Shown: positions 17,307 to 26,572 of the stretch, in pieces
Numbering within the stretch: position 1 is the first letter of the stretch
Layout of the letters: every line of letters begins with the position of its first letter
Source of the DNA: an uncultured Rikenellaceae bacterium
GTDB lineage: Bacteria; Bacteroidota; Bacteroidia; Bacteroidales; Rikenellaceae
Length of the DNA: 64,000 bases
NCBI GenBank assembly: GCA_944326815.1
Contig: CALVFI010000009.1
Coordinates: 124,001-188,000, forward strand
Reading direction: 5' to 3'
Translations under genes and position numbers: made by a program
The notes under the pieces: generated by a model
What the model saw: the letters and a program-made list of their open reading frames with translations, nothing else
What the model was told of the DNA's origin: nothing
The model's database searches: none

Positions 17307-19028
17307 ATGAGCATACAGGAACTTAGTGAACAGGAACAGGTCCGCAGGAATGCACTGACACGATTGCGTGAATTGGGCATCGAGCCTTATCCGGCCGCCA
17401 TGTACCCGGTCAATGCGACGGCCGGTGAAATCGCTGCCGGATACGACCCCGCCAAGGAAAACTTCAAGGAGGTGTCGATTGCCGGCCGGATGATGAGCCG
17501 CCGGATTATGGGTAGTGCTTCGTTTTTCGAGTTGCAGGACCATACGGGACGCATACAGGTCTATGTCCGTCGCGATGAGATCTCCAATGGCGAGGACACC
17601 ACGATGTATAACACCGTTTTCAAGAAGTTGTTGGATATAGGCGATTTCGTCGGGGTGAAAGGATTTGTTTTCATTACCCAGACGGGAGAGTTGTCCGTGC
17701 ACTGCAAGGAGTTGACGCTTCTTAGCAAGTCGGTGCGTCCATTGCCGATCGTGAAGGAGAAGGATGGACAGGTGTATGATGCATTTACCGACCCTGAAGC
17801 TCGTTATCGTCAGCGTTATGTGGATTTGGTGGTGAATCCGCAGGTGCGGGAGGTGTTCGTCAAGCGTGCGAAGATCATGGCGACCATGCGTGAATTCTTC
17901 GATTCGAAAGGATACCTGGAGGTGGAGACCCCTATTCTGCAACCCATTCCCGGCGGTGCTGCGGCTCGTCCATTCATCACGCATCATAATGCACTCGACA
18001 TAGATCAGTATCTTCGTATTGCCAGCGAACTTTACCTGAAAAAGTTGATCGTGGGTGGGTTCGACGGAGTGTATGAGTTCGGCAAGAATTTCCGTAATGA
18101 GGGGATGGACCGGACCCATAATCCGGAGTTTACGGTGATGGAGATTTACGTGGCATATAAGGATTATCTCTGGATGATGGACTTTACGGAGGAGATGCTG
18201 GAGCGCGTGGCAATGGCAACCAACGGTACGACTGACCTGACGATCGGAGACCGTTCGATTAGTTTTGCCCGTCCGTTCCGTCGCGTGACCATGACCGATG
18301 CCATTCGTGAAAAGACCGGCTTCGACATTACGGGCAAAAGCGAGGAGGAACTTCGTACTGCTTGTCGAGATCTGAACGTGGAGTTCGACGATACGATGGG
18401 GAAAGGCAAGTTGATAGATGCCATTTTCGGGCAATATTGCGAGGAGGATCTCGTGCAACCTACTTTCGTGACCGATTATCCGATCGAGATGTCGCCGTTG
18501 TGCAAACGTCACAGGAACAATCCGGAGCTTACGGAGCGTTTCGAGCTTTTCGTGAATGGGAAGGAACTTTGCAATGCATACTCCGAGCTGAACGATCCGA
18601 TCGACCAGCTTGAACGTTTCCAGGAGCAGTTGCGTCTGAGCGAAAAGGGCGATGATGAGGCGATGTTCATCGATATGGACTTTGTCCGTGCCCTGGAGTA
18701 CGGTATGCCAACCTGCTCGGGAATGGGTATCGGAATCGATCGTCTTACGATGTTTATGACCAATCAGCCCTCCGTTCAGGATGTGCTCTTCTTCCCGCAG
18801 ATGCGACCCGAGAAGAAAGCCGTACAGGATGGAGACGATAAGTATCTGGCCGCCGGAGTCCCGGAGGAGTGGATTCCCGTATTGCGTAAGATGAGCATCC
18901 TGACGGTGGACCAACTGAAAAAACTCTCGGCGGGCAAACTCTTCAACGACCTTTGCGGATATAACAAGAAGAATAAGCTGGGATTGAAGAATCCGACGAT
19001 GGATGAGGTGAAGGGATGGGTAGAGTAG
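17307..19028 (+). CDS. lysS: Lysyl-tRNA synthetase (class II)
   Basis: This 573-residue protein has an N-terminal OB-fold anticodon-binding domain (about 55-160) and a class II catalytic core. Motif 1 includes the [14 protein letters not shown] segment, motif 2 is [20 protein letters not shown], and motif 3 is [11 protein letters not shown]. About 70 residues follow the catalytic domain, a C-terminal extension usual in Bacteroidales LysS and absent from the E. coli enzyme. The start is the ATG at 17307, after the promoter -7 box. tpiA follows after 73 bases. Confidence 0.95.
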   Translation: MSIQELSEQEQVRRNALTRLRELGIEPYPAAMYPVNATAGEIAAGYDPAKENFKEVSIAGRMMSRRIMGSASFFELQDHTGRIQVYVRRDEISNGEDTTMYNTVFKKLLDIGDFVGVKGFVFITQTGELSVHCKELTLLSKSVRPLPIVKEKDGQVYDAFTDPEARYRQRYVDLVVNPQVREVFVKRAKIMATMREFFDSKGYLEVETPILQPIPGGAAARPFITHHNALDIDQYLRIASELYLKKLIVGGFDGVYEFGKNFRNEGMDRTHNPEFTVMEIYVAYKDYLWMMDFTEEMLERVAMATNGTTDLTIGDRSISFARPFRRVTMTDAIREKTGFDITGKSEEELRTACRDLNVEFDDTMGKGKLIDAIFGQYCEEDLVQPTFVTDYPIEMSPLCKRHRNNPELTERFELFVNGKELCNAYSELNDPIDQLERFQEQLRLSEKGDDEAMFIDMDFVRALEYGMPTCSGMGIGIDRLTMFMTNQPSVQDVLFFPQMRPEKKAVQDGDDKYLAAGVPEEWIPVLRKMSILTVDQLKKLSAGKLFNDLCGYNKKNKLGLKNPTMDEVKGWVE

Positions 19029-19101
19029 ATACCGCTGGCCGGGGCGTTTTTTGAACCGAATGGAAACAGGAATTTTCAATGAGATTTAAAACCATACAAC
19101 T

Positions 19102-19860
19102 ATGAGAAAGAAAGTAGTAGCAGGCAACTGGAAAATGAACACCACTCCGGTGGAGGGTGTTGAATTGGCAAAAGCTGTTGCAGTAGGGAAAGGCAGCGTA
19201 TGCTCTTGCGTGAATTTTATCGTGTGCCCTCCGTTTACACATCTCTCTGAGGTGATGAAGGTAACGCGCGGTACGGGTATTGCCGTAGGTGCACAGGATT
19301 GCGCTACGGAGGCTAAAGGAGCCTATACCGGTGAGGTTTCGGCAGCCATGATCGCTTCGCTCGGCGTGGAGTACGTGATTCTCGGCCACTCGGAGCGTCG
19401 TCAGTATTACGGTGAGACCAGCGAAACGCTGAATAAGAAGATGGTGCAGGCATTTGCCAACAATCTGGCTCCGATCTATTGCGTAGGCGAAAACCTGGCA
19501 GAGCGCGAAGCCGGAAAGCACTTCGACGTGGTGAAAGCTCAGATTGAAGAGGTGATTTTCAACCTGACGCCCGAACAATTCGAGAAGGTGATCATCGCCT
19601 ATGAGCCGGTTTGGGCGATCGGTACGGGTAAGACCGCTACTGCTGACCAGGCACAGGAGATTCACGCTTATATTCGTGAGGTGCTTCGTGGAAAATTCGG
19701 AGCCAAAGCCGACGAGACGGTGATCCTTTACGGTGGTAGCGCGAAACCTTCGAACGCACCCGAACTGTTCAGCAAACCCGATGTGGACGGTGGTCTGATC
19801 GGTGGCGCAGCTCTCGTGGCTGATGATTTCCTGGCAATCGGCAAGAGTTTTCAGAAATAA
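19102..19860 (+). CDS. tpiA: Triose-phosphate isomerase
   Basis: This 252-residue TIM barrel interconverts dihydroxyacetone phosphate and glyceraldehyde 3-phosphate. It shows the substrate lysine in AGNWKMN, the catalytic His in ILGHSERR, the catalytic Glu in AYEPVWAIGTG (which also covers flexible loop 6), and the phosphate-binding YGGSAKPSNA and GGLIGGAAL. Length and motifs are normal. A clear terminator follows. Confidence 0.97.
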   Translation: MRKKVVAGNWKMNTTPVEGVELAKAVAVGKGSVCSCVNFIVCPPFTHLSEVMKVTRGTGIAVGAQDCATEAKGAYTGEVSAAMIASLGVEYVILGHSERRQYYGETSETLNKKMVQAFANNLAPIYCVGENLAEREAGKHFDVVKAQIEEVIFNLTPEQFEKVIIAYEPVWAIGTGKTATADQAQEIHAYIREVLRGKFGAKADETVILYGGSAKPSNAPELFSKPDVDGGLIGGAALVADDFLAIGKSFQK

Positions 19861-19883
19861 GCCGGATTTTCCGGTATAGAGAG

Positions 19884-19917
19884 AACGGGCATCCATCGGA
19901 TGCCCGTTTCTGTTTTT
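19884..19917 (+). terminator. Rho-independent terminator after tpiA
   Basis: An 11-base-pair perfect stem (AACGGGCATCC, 3-base loop) is followed by a T-rich tract ending in five Ts. Confidence 0.85.
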
Positions 19918-19978
19918 AGAACCATGGACCGTATGCGCTTTCTCGCAGTCTTGCCTTGTGGAGATTACGCCCGGCCTT

Positions 19979-20455
19979 TTAGTCCATAGTCTTGTTTTTG
20001 CGGGTGAAAAGAAGGATCTTTTTGGCTGCGAAATTCCAGAAGAAAACGATGATTGTCGTGAGAATTTTCGAGAGCAAGTAGTATAGCCCCCATTGATCGG
20101 TCAACAGCCACATCAATAGCGAAGTGAGCCCGATGCCTATCAATCCGATCAGCGTAAATCCTCCCAGTTCATAAAACAGATTTTGCGTCCGGCGTTGATC
20201 GAATACCCACAGGATGCTCATCAGGTAGCTGACAAGTAGCCCTATCGTGTAGCCTATCAGGGTTGAGATCAAATAGTTGACTCCTATCTTCTCCGTACAG
20301 AACCACAACAGGGCGAAATCGATGACGAAAGCTGTTCCTCCGGCAATCAGATAGCGGAACAGTTGGATGGAAAGGCGTCCTGTATGTCCTGCGATATAGC
20401 TTTTGAAATTCATGCCGAGAGGAATGCGTCTATGCGTTTTCGCTTGTTTTATCAA
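19979..20455 (-). CDS. GtrA-family membrane protein
   Basis: This 158-residue protein has four predicted membrane helices, starting at about residues 32, 62, 97 and 124. It opens with the typical FRYLIAGGTAFVIDFALLWF and ends with FFWNFAAKKILLF, the GtrA signature. Such proteins are thought to move or present polyprenyl-linked sugars across the inner membrane. Its start forms an ATGA overlap with the stop of the GT39-like gene, and a GT2 enzyme precedes that. The three genes look like a unit that makes and uses a lipid-linked sugar. A downstream ATG (residue 15) is also possible. Confidence 0.85.
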   Translation of the reverse strand: MIKQAKTHRRIPLGMNFKSYIAGHTGRLSIQLFRYLIAGGTAFVIDFALLWFCTEKIGVNYLISTLIGYTIGLLVSYLMSILWVFDQRRTQNLFYELGGFTLIGLIGIGLTSLLMWLLTDQWGLYYLLSKILTTIIVFFWNFAAKKILLFTRKNKTMD

Positions 20456-22131
20456 TGCTTTCCAGCGGGAGTCGCAGAGGTCCCTCCATCTTTTGTTCCG
20501 GGGGTAGAGGTTGCTGCATGTTGGTTTGTGGCACTATCCAGGGAAGCGTCGTCCGTTGGTTGAGATTCGGCTTCTGTGAACAGTTTTAAAGCCTTTTCCC
20601 GATTGAACCTTAATAGATAGGTGTCCGGATCGGAGAGGTGCCAAACCACCGGGAAAAGCTCAATGTAGCGTTCGATCGCCGGATATAGATAGCGCGGCGT
20701 GGAGCTGTAGCCCAACTGGTCGAGCACGACATACTCCACCCGTTTGTCGATGAGGTCTTGGATCACCTCTTCAGGTACGAGTGAGTACTTGTAGTTAACC
20801 GAAATCAGTTTCGGAGCCTCGTGCATGAATAGTTCGGGTTTGCGGGCACAAATCACCGTATTGCGCGGGGCCTGTTTGTTTGCTTCGCGTGCGATGGCGA
20901 AATAGTTCTGGTATGCCGGAGTATAAGGCATGTGTGCCATGTGGGCATAGGTCTGGAGCGGACTCAGCATCGGCAATCCCAGAATTAGAAACGCATAGGG
21001 CATTTGCCGGGCAAATTTCGTCGACTGTTTAAAAATCAGTTGTTTCAGCGCATAATAGATTCCGGTGTAAAAGCAGGCGAACAGCATGGGAGTGATCGGA
21101 ATGACGTAACGATTGCCGTTGCCGCCGTGCCAAAGCATGAATAGGCCGATATTGGCTACCAGATATCCGAGCATCAGCCAGCGCAGTTTCCCCAGATTCC
21201 AGGCTCCGTAGAGTATGAGTCCGAGAATGATCAATCCTCCGATTACGGCCCAGAAACTCGATGCCTGTGCATAGTCGACCTGGAGGAAGGGGAAGAGAAT
21301 CTCCTTAAATCCTTTGATGACACAGTCGTCGAAATTCCGGAGCATTTTCTCTATCATCTCACCGACCGATGAGATGGATCCCTCCTCGGGACGCCATGGA
21401 TTGACGGTCATGATTGTCCCGAAGTAGCGGGACTCGATGCCGACCGCAGTGTTGCGGAGTCCCCATGGAATGGCCAGTAGGATGATGCCTCCGATCGCAG
21501 CTGCCAGCTGTTTCCACTCTTTTCGAAAGGCGAAAAAGAGGAGCAGGGCAAAGAGTGCCGACATGCCGATCGTACGGATGTGATAGCAGATCATCAGCGA
21601 TACGATGGATAGCCAGAAAACGGGAAATCGCCAGAATCGCGAAGTGTCTTCTTCTTTTGCATATAGGAACAGGAAAAGAAATCCGAGTACGGTAAAGAAT
21701 AGATAGCTCATCTCTGACATGGCTATCGATGCGAAGTTGATCACCTGGGGCGACAGTATGCTGAGCAGCAATGCGGTGAAGGCCAAGGCCCGGTTCTCGG
21801 TCGTTTTCCATACCAGGTAGTAGAGAATCAGTACGGAAGTGAGCAGAAACAGCCCGTTCAACACCTTGAAAAAGAGCAGCGAATGGATGCCCGCCTGCAT
21901 GAAGAGCGATAGGATGAACGAGTAGCCCGGAGGGAAATGACCCGACGGGGCGTAGCTCCCATCAGGAGCTATCTGGGAGTAACCATGACCGTCGGCGATA
22001 TTCTCCGCCAACCGGATATAGACGGCATTATCGCCTCCGATGTTCAGTTTCGAATCGAACAGAGAACCGTAGACGGCTGCAAATACCACTATCAGTAACG
22101 CCGTCCATAGATACTTCGTTAGTTTTTCCAT
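20452..22131 (-). CDS. Multi-pass membrane glycosyltransferase (GT39/ArnT-like)
   Basis: This protein of about 559 residues has a dozen or so hydrophobic segments. The first periplasmic loop holds GGDNAVYIRLAENIADG and, further on, SGHFPPGYSF, resembling the acidic catalytic loop of GT-C enzymes that use polyprenyl-phosphate sugars. The C-terminal third is soluble, and the last 40 residues are Ser/Thr/Ala-rich and probably disordered. It overlaps the preceding GT2 gene and the following gtrA gene. I infer transfer of the lipid-linked sugar made by the GT2 enzyme to an envelope acceptor, which is unknown. Confidence 0.75.
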   Translation of the reverse strand: MEKLTKYLWTALLIVVFAAVYGSLFDSKLNIGGDNAVYIRLAENIADGHGYSQIAPDGSYAPSGHFPPGYSFILSLFMQAGIHSLLFFKVLNGLFLLTSVLILYYLVWKTTENRALAFTALLLSILSPQVINFASIAMSEMSYLFFTVLGFLFLFLYAKEEDTSRFWRFPVFWLSIVSLMICYHIRTIGMSALFALLLFFAFRKEWKQLAAAIGGIILLAIPWGLRNTAVGIESRYFGTIMTVNPWRPEEGSISSVGEMIEKMLRNFDDCVIKGFKEILFPFLQVDYAQASSFWAVIGGLIILGLILYGAWNLGKLRWLMLGYLVANIGLFMLWHGGNGNRYVIPITPMLFACFYTGIYYALKQLIFKQSTKFARQMPYAFLILGLPMLSPLQTYAHMAHMPYTPAYQNYFAIAREANKQAPRNTVICARKPELFMHEAPKLISVNYKYSLVPEEVIQDLIDKRVEYVVLDQLGYSSTPRYLYPAIERYIELFPVVWHLSDPDTYLLRFNREKALKLFTEAESQPTDDASLDSATNQHAATSTPGTKDGGTSATPAGKH

Positions 22132-22862
22132 AGACGCGATTTCATGAATCCCCATTTGCAGAGACGGTAGGTGAACGATACGCCCAATACGCCCAACGCG
22201 TAGATGGTGCTTCGGCGCAAGTTGATCGATGAAGCCTCCTTGAAATATTTGGTAGGACAGGTCATCTCTCCGATTTCGTAGCCTGCCCAGAAGATTTGGG
22301 CCAGCATCTGGTTGTCGAATACGAAGTCGTCCGAGTTGGCATTGTAATCGATGGCGCGTAGTACCTCGGCGGAGAAGGCTCGGTAGCCGGTGTGGTACTC
22401 ACTCAGCTTTTGACGCAATAGGAGGTTCTGGATGAATGTCAATCCCCGGTTGGCTACATATTTCGTCAGGGGCATACCCCCCTTGAGCGCCCCTTTCCCC
22501 AGAATGCGAGACCCCAATACGACGGGATAGACCCCGTCGGCAATCATGTAACACATCGCGCGGATTAGTTTCGGGGTATATTGGTAATCCGGGTGCAGCA
22601 TCACTACGATATCAGCGCCCAGTTCCAGTGCCCGGTTATAACAACTTTTTTGATTTCCTCCGTAGCCTTTGTTGCGTTCATGGATCAGAATCTGGACAAT
22701 GCCCAATCGCCGTGCCTCTTCGATGGTGTGGTCTTTGCTGCAATCGTCCGTGAGGATGACATCGTCTACGATGTCGAAGGGAATCTCCTTGTAGGTTTGC
22801 TCCAGGGTCTTCTCCGCATTGTAGGCCGGCATTACCACGATGATCTTCTTTCCGTCAATCAT
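22119..22862 (-). CDS. Glycosyltransferase family 2 (polyprenyl-phosphate sugar synthase-like)
   Basis: This 247-residue GT-A enzyme has the opening MPAYNAEKTLEQTY, the nucleotide-binding LTDDCSKD, and MLHPDYQYTP where a DxD-like motif is expected. It is followed by the GYRAFSAEVL segment typical of dolichol/polyprenyl-phosphate mannose or glucose synthases. It lacks the C-terminal membrane pair seen in some relatives, so the membrane partner is probably the next gene. It is first in the three-gene GT2-GT39-GtrA unit, with a likely promoter about 100 bases upstream. Confidence 0.85.
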   Translation of the reverse strand: MIDGKKIIVVMPAYNAEKTLEQTYKEIPFDIVDDVILTDDCSKDHTIEEARRLGIVQILIHERNKGYGGNQKSCYNRALELGADIVVMLHPDYQYTPKLIRAMCYMIADGVYPVVLGSRILGKGALKGGMPLTKYVANRGLTFIQNLLLRQKLSEYHTGYRAFSAEVLRAIDYNANSDDFVFDNQMLAQIFWAGYEIGEMTCPTKYFKEASSINLRRSTIYALGVLGVSFTYRLCKWGFMKSRLWKN

Positions 22863-23166
22863 TTGGATAATAGTTGCTTAAAAGTATTTTCGCTCGCGAA
22901 GTACGGAGTTGATTGCCAAAAAACGTACTTCAACGGAGTGGATATCTTCCGGTTTGATTCAAGTGGAGCAAAGATACAAAAAAAAACAGTAGAAAGAGAT
23001 TCTCTGAACAGGTGTATTATTTTTGTGTATCTTTCTATGAAATCCGGAAATGGGGCGAAAGAATGTCTTTTTCTTTCGCTCTTTGCCCCTCTCCGTTCCT
23101 GATGCAGCGACGAAACTCTGACCAGAAAGGGTTGCGGTCGAATAGCGAGGTTCTCCGTGATGGACT
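22863..23166 (-). other. Intergenic region upstream of the GT2 gene
   Basis: These 304 bases hold no convincing gene. They contain a likely -7 box for the GT2 operon (22969-22976). They also contain an imperfect long hairpin around 23051-23092 built from GGGGCGAAAGA and matching TCTTTCGC…GCCCC, which could end transcription from argB. Confidence 0.5.
22969..22976 (-). promoter_or_regulatory. Putative -7 element for the GT2-GT39-gtrA operon
   Basis: The minus strand reads TATCTTTG, matching TAnnTTTG, about 107 bases upstream of the GT2 start. No clear -33 element is seen. Confidence 0.4.
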
Positions 23167-23946
23167 TTAATCGCGGATGGTGGTGCCGCCGTAACCCTCT
23201 GTGGTAATTTGTTCGGCGCTGCAGATCACGACATTGCTCACACCACTGTCGATTGCCTTAAAGGCATTCTCCAGTTTGGGCAGCATACCGTCTGCGACGA
23301 TGCCTTTTTCACGCAACTGTGCGAACGATGAGCGGTCGATCATGGGGATAATCGAATTTTCATCTTCCACATCGCGCAACACGCCGCGTTTTTCAAAACA
23401 GAAGACCAGTTCGACCTTCTCGCGTACGGCACTTTGCGCCATGGCCACAGCAATGGTTTGGGCGACCGTATCGGCGTTGGTGTTGAGGAGTGTTCCCTTG
23501 CCGTCGCAGGTGATCGGGGCTGCGACCACTGTATAGCCGTTGCCCAGCAGCAATTCTGCCAGCCGGGTGTTTACCCGACGGGGATCGCCCACGAATCCGT
23601 AATCGATGGGAACAGGCGATCGGCGCTCCGACAGAATGAATTCTCCATCCGCACCGCTCAGACCGACGGCCTTGCAGCCGGCGGCATTCAACTTGTTGAC
23701 AATCGTTTTGTTGACAATCCCGGCATAGACCATGGTGACGACCTTGAGTGTCTCGGCATCCGTTACGCGGCGTCCCTCGATCATTTGGGTCTCGATACCG
23801 AGTGCTTTGCTGATGGCGGTGGCTACCTTGCCGCCGCCATGTACGAGAATCTTCGGTCCACTCAGATGTGCAAAATCTGTTAAAAAACGGTCAAGTTTCT
23901 CTGGGTTATCAACAATGTTTCCACCAATTTTGATGACTTTCAACAT
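23167..23946 (-). CDS. argB: Acetylglutamate kinase family enzyme
   Basis: This 259-residue amino acid kinase fold protein phosphorylates the gamma-carboxyl of N-acyl-glutamate. It shows KIGGNIVD at the N-terminus, the substrate loop LVHGGGKVAT, EGRRVTD, and GLSGADG. It is the last gene of the arginine operon. In Bacteroides the pathway is known to run on N-succinyl intermediates, shown for the transcarbamylase, so the true substrate here may be N-succinylglutamate. The sequence alone does not decide. Confidence 0.92.
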   Translation of the reverse strand: MLKVIKIGGNIVDNPEKLDRFLTDFAHLSGPKILVHGGGKVATAISKALGIETQMIEGRRVTDAETLKVVTMVYAGIVNKTIVNKLNAAGCKAVGLSGADGEFILSERRSPVPIDYGFVGDPRRVNTRLAELLLGNGYTVVAAPITCDGKGTLLNTNADTVAQTIAVAMAQSAVREKVELVFCFEKRGVLRDVEDENSIIPMIDRSSFAQLREKGIVADGMLPKLENAFKAIDSGVSNVVICSAEQITTEGYGGTTIRD

Positions 23947-24035
23947 CTTTTTAACGACTTTTTAACAGGTTATCGACAAAGGTCTGGTTTTTATTGCTGT
24001 TGTCTGTGGGATATAAACATTCCTTTGAGGGGTTA

Positions 24036-25175
24036 TTAACATTTTTGTGTCAGTAACTTCTCAAATGCGGTCAGGAAGATGTCAGCGTGAGCTTTCGTAA
24101 GGGTGAGAGCCGGGAGCAGGCGAATGACGTATTTCCCCGACGAACCGACAAAGATTTTCTCGTCGAAAAGCAATTTCTTACGTAATTCGGCGGTTTCGAA
24201 GGGCAATTCGATGCCGATCATCAAGCCGCGTCCACGAACCTCTTTGATGCCGGGTAGGGTGCGGAGTCTTTCAATCAGGTAGTCGCCGACCTTTTCGACA
24301 TTGTCCATCAGGTTGTTCTCTTGGATGACATCGGCCACGGCGATAGCGGCTGCACAGGCCAGGTGATTTCCTCCGAACGTAGTGCCGAGCATGCCGTATT
24401 TGGCGGCGATGACGGGGGTAATCGAGAGGGCTCCCATTGGGAATCCGTTGCCGATGCCTTTGGCCATCGTGTAGATGTCTGCATTGACGCCTGCCCAGTC
24501 CGACGCATAGTATTTGCCGCTGCGGCCGCAGCCGCATTGTACGCAGTCGGCAATCCATACTGTACCGTATTGATCGCACAGCGAACGGATCGACCGCAGG
24601 AACTCTTCCGAGGCGACACGAATACCGCCTACGCCCTGAATGGCTTCGATGATGACGGCAGCCGTTTCCTCGCCATGTTTGGCGAAATATTCTTCGAGGG
24701 ACTGCCGGTCGTTGTAGGGTAGAAAAACCACATTGTCCGTTTCATTCACGGGAGCTACGATGGCCGGGTTGTCCGTAGCCGCGACAGCCAGCGAGGTCCT
24801 TCCATGGAATGCTCCGCGGAAGGCAACGACCTTTTTCCGTCCTGTGTGGAACGAAGCCAGTTTCATGGCATTTTCATTGGCTTCGGCACCGGAATTTACG
24901 AGAAATAGCTGGTAATCGGTTTTTCCCGACAGTTTTCCCAACTTTTCGGCTAACTCTTTTTGTTGGGCGATGATGACCGAATTGGAATAGAAGCCGATCT
25001 CTCGGATTTGGCGGGTTACCAACTCCACATAGTGCGGATGGGTATGGCCGATCGAGATGACGGCATGACCGCCGTACATATCCAGATATTTTGTCCCCTG
25101 ATCGTCCCATACGTAGGACCCTTCGGCCTTGACAATGGTGACCGGATGCAGGGGATATACGTCAAACATTTTCAT
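24036..25175 (-). CDS. argD: Acetylornithine (or succinylornithine) aminotransferase
   Basis: This 379-residue class III PLP aminotransferase has the cofactor-binding NSGAEANENAMKLA, the AFHGRT motif, and the PLP lysine in YTMAKGIGNGFPMGA. It converts N-acyl-glutamate semialdehyde to N-acyl-ornithine. It lies 48 bases after argC and about 90 bases before argB on the same strand, in an arginine operon. Whether the acyl group is acetyl or succinyl is not decided by the sequence. Confidence 0.93.
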   Translation of the reverse strand: MKMFDVYPLHPVTIVKAEGSYVWDDQGTKYLDMYGGHAVISIGHTHPHYVELVTRQIREIGFYSNSVIIAQQKELAEKLGKLSGKTDYQLFLVNSGAEANENAMKLASFHTGRKKVVAFRGAFHGRTSLAVAATDNPAIVAPVNETDNVVFLPYNDRQSLEEYFAKHGEETAAVIIEAIQGVGGIRVASEEFLRSIRSLCDQYGTVWIADCVQCGCGRSGKYYASDWAGVNADIYTMAKGIGNGFPMGALSITPVIAAKYGMLGTTFGGNHLACAAAIAVADVIQENNLMDNVEKVGDYLIERLRTLPGIKEVRGRGLMIGIELPFETAELRKKLLFDEKIFVGSSGKYVIRLLPALTLTKAHADIFLTAFEKLLTQKC

Positions 25176-25223
25176 AATCGTTCCGTTTTTTCAATGTTGT
25201 TGATCGAGGTACATCGCTTCCGT

Positions 25224-26201
25224 TTAGAAGGCGGAGGCTTTGAGTCGCAGGCCTGCTCGCTGGTCAAGTCCGAACAGTAGGTTCATATTCTGTACGGCTT
25301 GTCCGCTGGCTCCTTTGAGCAGATTGTCGATGGCACTGCTTATGAGTAATTTGTCTCCGTGTTTCTCGAGGGCAAGCAGGCATTTGTTCGTATTGACCAC
25401 CTGTTTGAGGTTGATGGCTCGGTCGCTCACGAAGGTGAATGCAGCCTCTTTGTAGTACTCCTTGTATAAATCCGTGGCCTGTTCTGCCGTCAGTTCGCAA
25501 CGGGTGTAGACCGATGCGAAGATGCCGCGCGTAAAGTCGCCTCGATAGGGGATGAAGTCGATTTCCGCCGAGAACGAGGGCATCAGAGCGCGAAGACTTT
25601 CCCCGATCTCTTTCAGGTGTTGGTGTTCAAAATTCTTATAGGACGAGAAATTGTTCGCTCTCCAACTGAAGTGTGACGTGGCGGCCAATTTCTGACCTGC
25701 TCCTGTCGATCCGGTCGTGGCGCTGATATGGATGTCATCCTTCAGGAGTCCGGCTGATGCCAGTGGTAAAAGCGCCAGCTGAAGACATGTTGCAAAGCAT
25801 CCCGGATTGGCGATGTTTTGTGCGGTACGGATTTTCTCGAGGTTCATCTCCGGCAATCCGTATATGAAATGACGTCCGTCCAGATCCGCTCCGGCAGCCA
25901 ATCGGAAATCCTGGCTGAGATCGATGATTTTTACCTGTTTTGGAAATGGATTGGCTTCGAGAAATTTACGTGCGTCGCCGTGCCCTACGCAGAGAAAGAG
26001 TACATCGATGTCGTCGCTCAACTCTCCCGTGAAACGCATGTCCGTATCGCCTAACAGATCGGTATGTACGTCGCTCAGGAGATTCCCGGCGTTGCTGTTG
26101 CTGTGTACGTAGGACAATTCCACCTCCGGATGGTTCAGCAGAATACGGATGGCCTCGCCACCCGTATAACCTGCTCCGCCTATGATTCCTGCTTTTATCA
26201 T
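25224..26201 (-). CDS. argC: N-acyl-gamma-glutamyl-phosphate reductase
   Basis: This 325-residue NADPH-dependent reductase of the semialdehyde dehydrogenase family has the Rossmann start GIIGGAGYTGGEAIRIL. The catalytic cysteine sits in ANPGCFATCLQLALLPL. The conserved SGAGQK-type segment appears as STGAGQK, and FIPYRGDFTRGI is also present. The start ATG forms an ATGA junction with a small upstream frame (see 26198-26365). It follows argG after an unusually long gap of 370 bases. Confidence 0.93.
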   Translation of the reverse strand: MIKAGIIGGAGYTGGEAIRILLNHPEVELSYVHSNSNAGNLLSDVHTDLLGDTDMRFTGELSDDIDVLFLCVGHGDARKFLEANPFPKQVKIIDLSQDFRLAAGADLDGRHFIYGLPEMNLEKIRTAQNIANPGCFATCLQLALLPLASAGLLKDDIHISATTGSTGAGQKLAATSHFSWRANNFSSYKNFEHQHLKEIGESLRALMPSFSAEIDFIPYRGDFTRGIFASVYTRCELTAEQATDLYKEYYKEAAFTFVSDRAINLKQVVNTNKCLLALEKHGDKLLISSAIDNLLKGASGQAVQNMNLLFGLDQRAGLRLKASAF

Positions 26202-26365
26202 ATGTGTATGCGTTTTTCGTCTGAAAAGTTAAAGAATATCGCTATCCTTGCCTGAATAGCGGTACATTGCTGCCTGCAAACGTGCATGGATGGAGCCGTC
26301 TCATTGCAAGAAAGCCCTCCAACTGCGACCATATTACCCTGCCTCCTTTGCTCTTTTTGTCTCAT
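26198..26365 (-). CDS. Possible small ORF in the argG-argC gap (55 residues)
   Basis: This frame begins MRQKEQRRQ and ends by overlapping the argC start as ATGA. Its own ATG overlaps the stop of another small frame (26362-26481) in the same way. It contains five cysteines' worth of no obvious pattern and no known family signature that I recognise. The Arg codons near its start are AGA, AGG and AGG. The tight junctions suggest translational coupling, but chance is a fair alternative. Confidence 0.25.
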   Translation of the reverse strand: MRQKEQRRQGNMVAVGGLSCNETAPSMHVCRQQCTAIQARIAIFFNFSDEKRIHI

Positions 26366-26572
26366 TTATATTTCTTACCGCACTGATCTGCTCTCGTCTC
26401 ACATTTCCCCAATATGGATATGATTTTCCTGCTGGTTAAGTTGAGTCGCTGCACCTTGTTGCGTTTTCGCATACACCCCATACGAACGCTTATGTCGGTT
26501 CGTGATCGTGTTGACGCTATCGCTGTGTGTTGCGGTTGAAGAGTTTTGTCGGCTGTTTGCAGTAGTTTCTTA
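26202..26572 (-). other. Long intergenic gap inside the arginine operon
   Basis: About 370 bases separate argG from argC, whereas the other junctions of the operon are 48-90 bases. I see no TAnnTTTG promoter and no strong terminator on the minus strand. Two short overlapping frames span most of it. It could be a leader, a decayed gene or an mRNA-processing region. Confidence 0.5.
26362..26481 (-). CDS. Possible Arg/Lys-rich small ORF in the argG-argC gap (39 residues)
   Basis: This frame reads MGCMRKRNKVQRLNL and continues to a TGA that overlaps the next small frame as ATGA. Of its 39 residues, 12 are Arg or Lys. The same frame is open back into the end of argG, so it could be a decayed longer reading frame. 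A role as an arginine-sensing leader is only a guess. Confidence 0.2.
   Translation of the reverse strand: MGCMRKRNKVQRLNLTSRKIISILGKCETRADQCGKKYK

Noticed and set aside
17283..19079. 598-residue open frame antisense to lysS
   Set aside because: It mirrors a highly conserved LysS with all motifs. The antisense product is His/Leu/Arg-rich without any recognisable domain, the usual effect of codon bias on the opposite strand.
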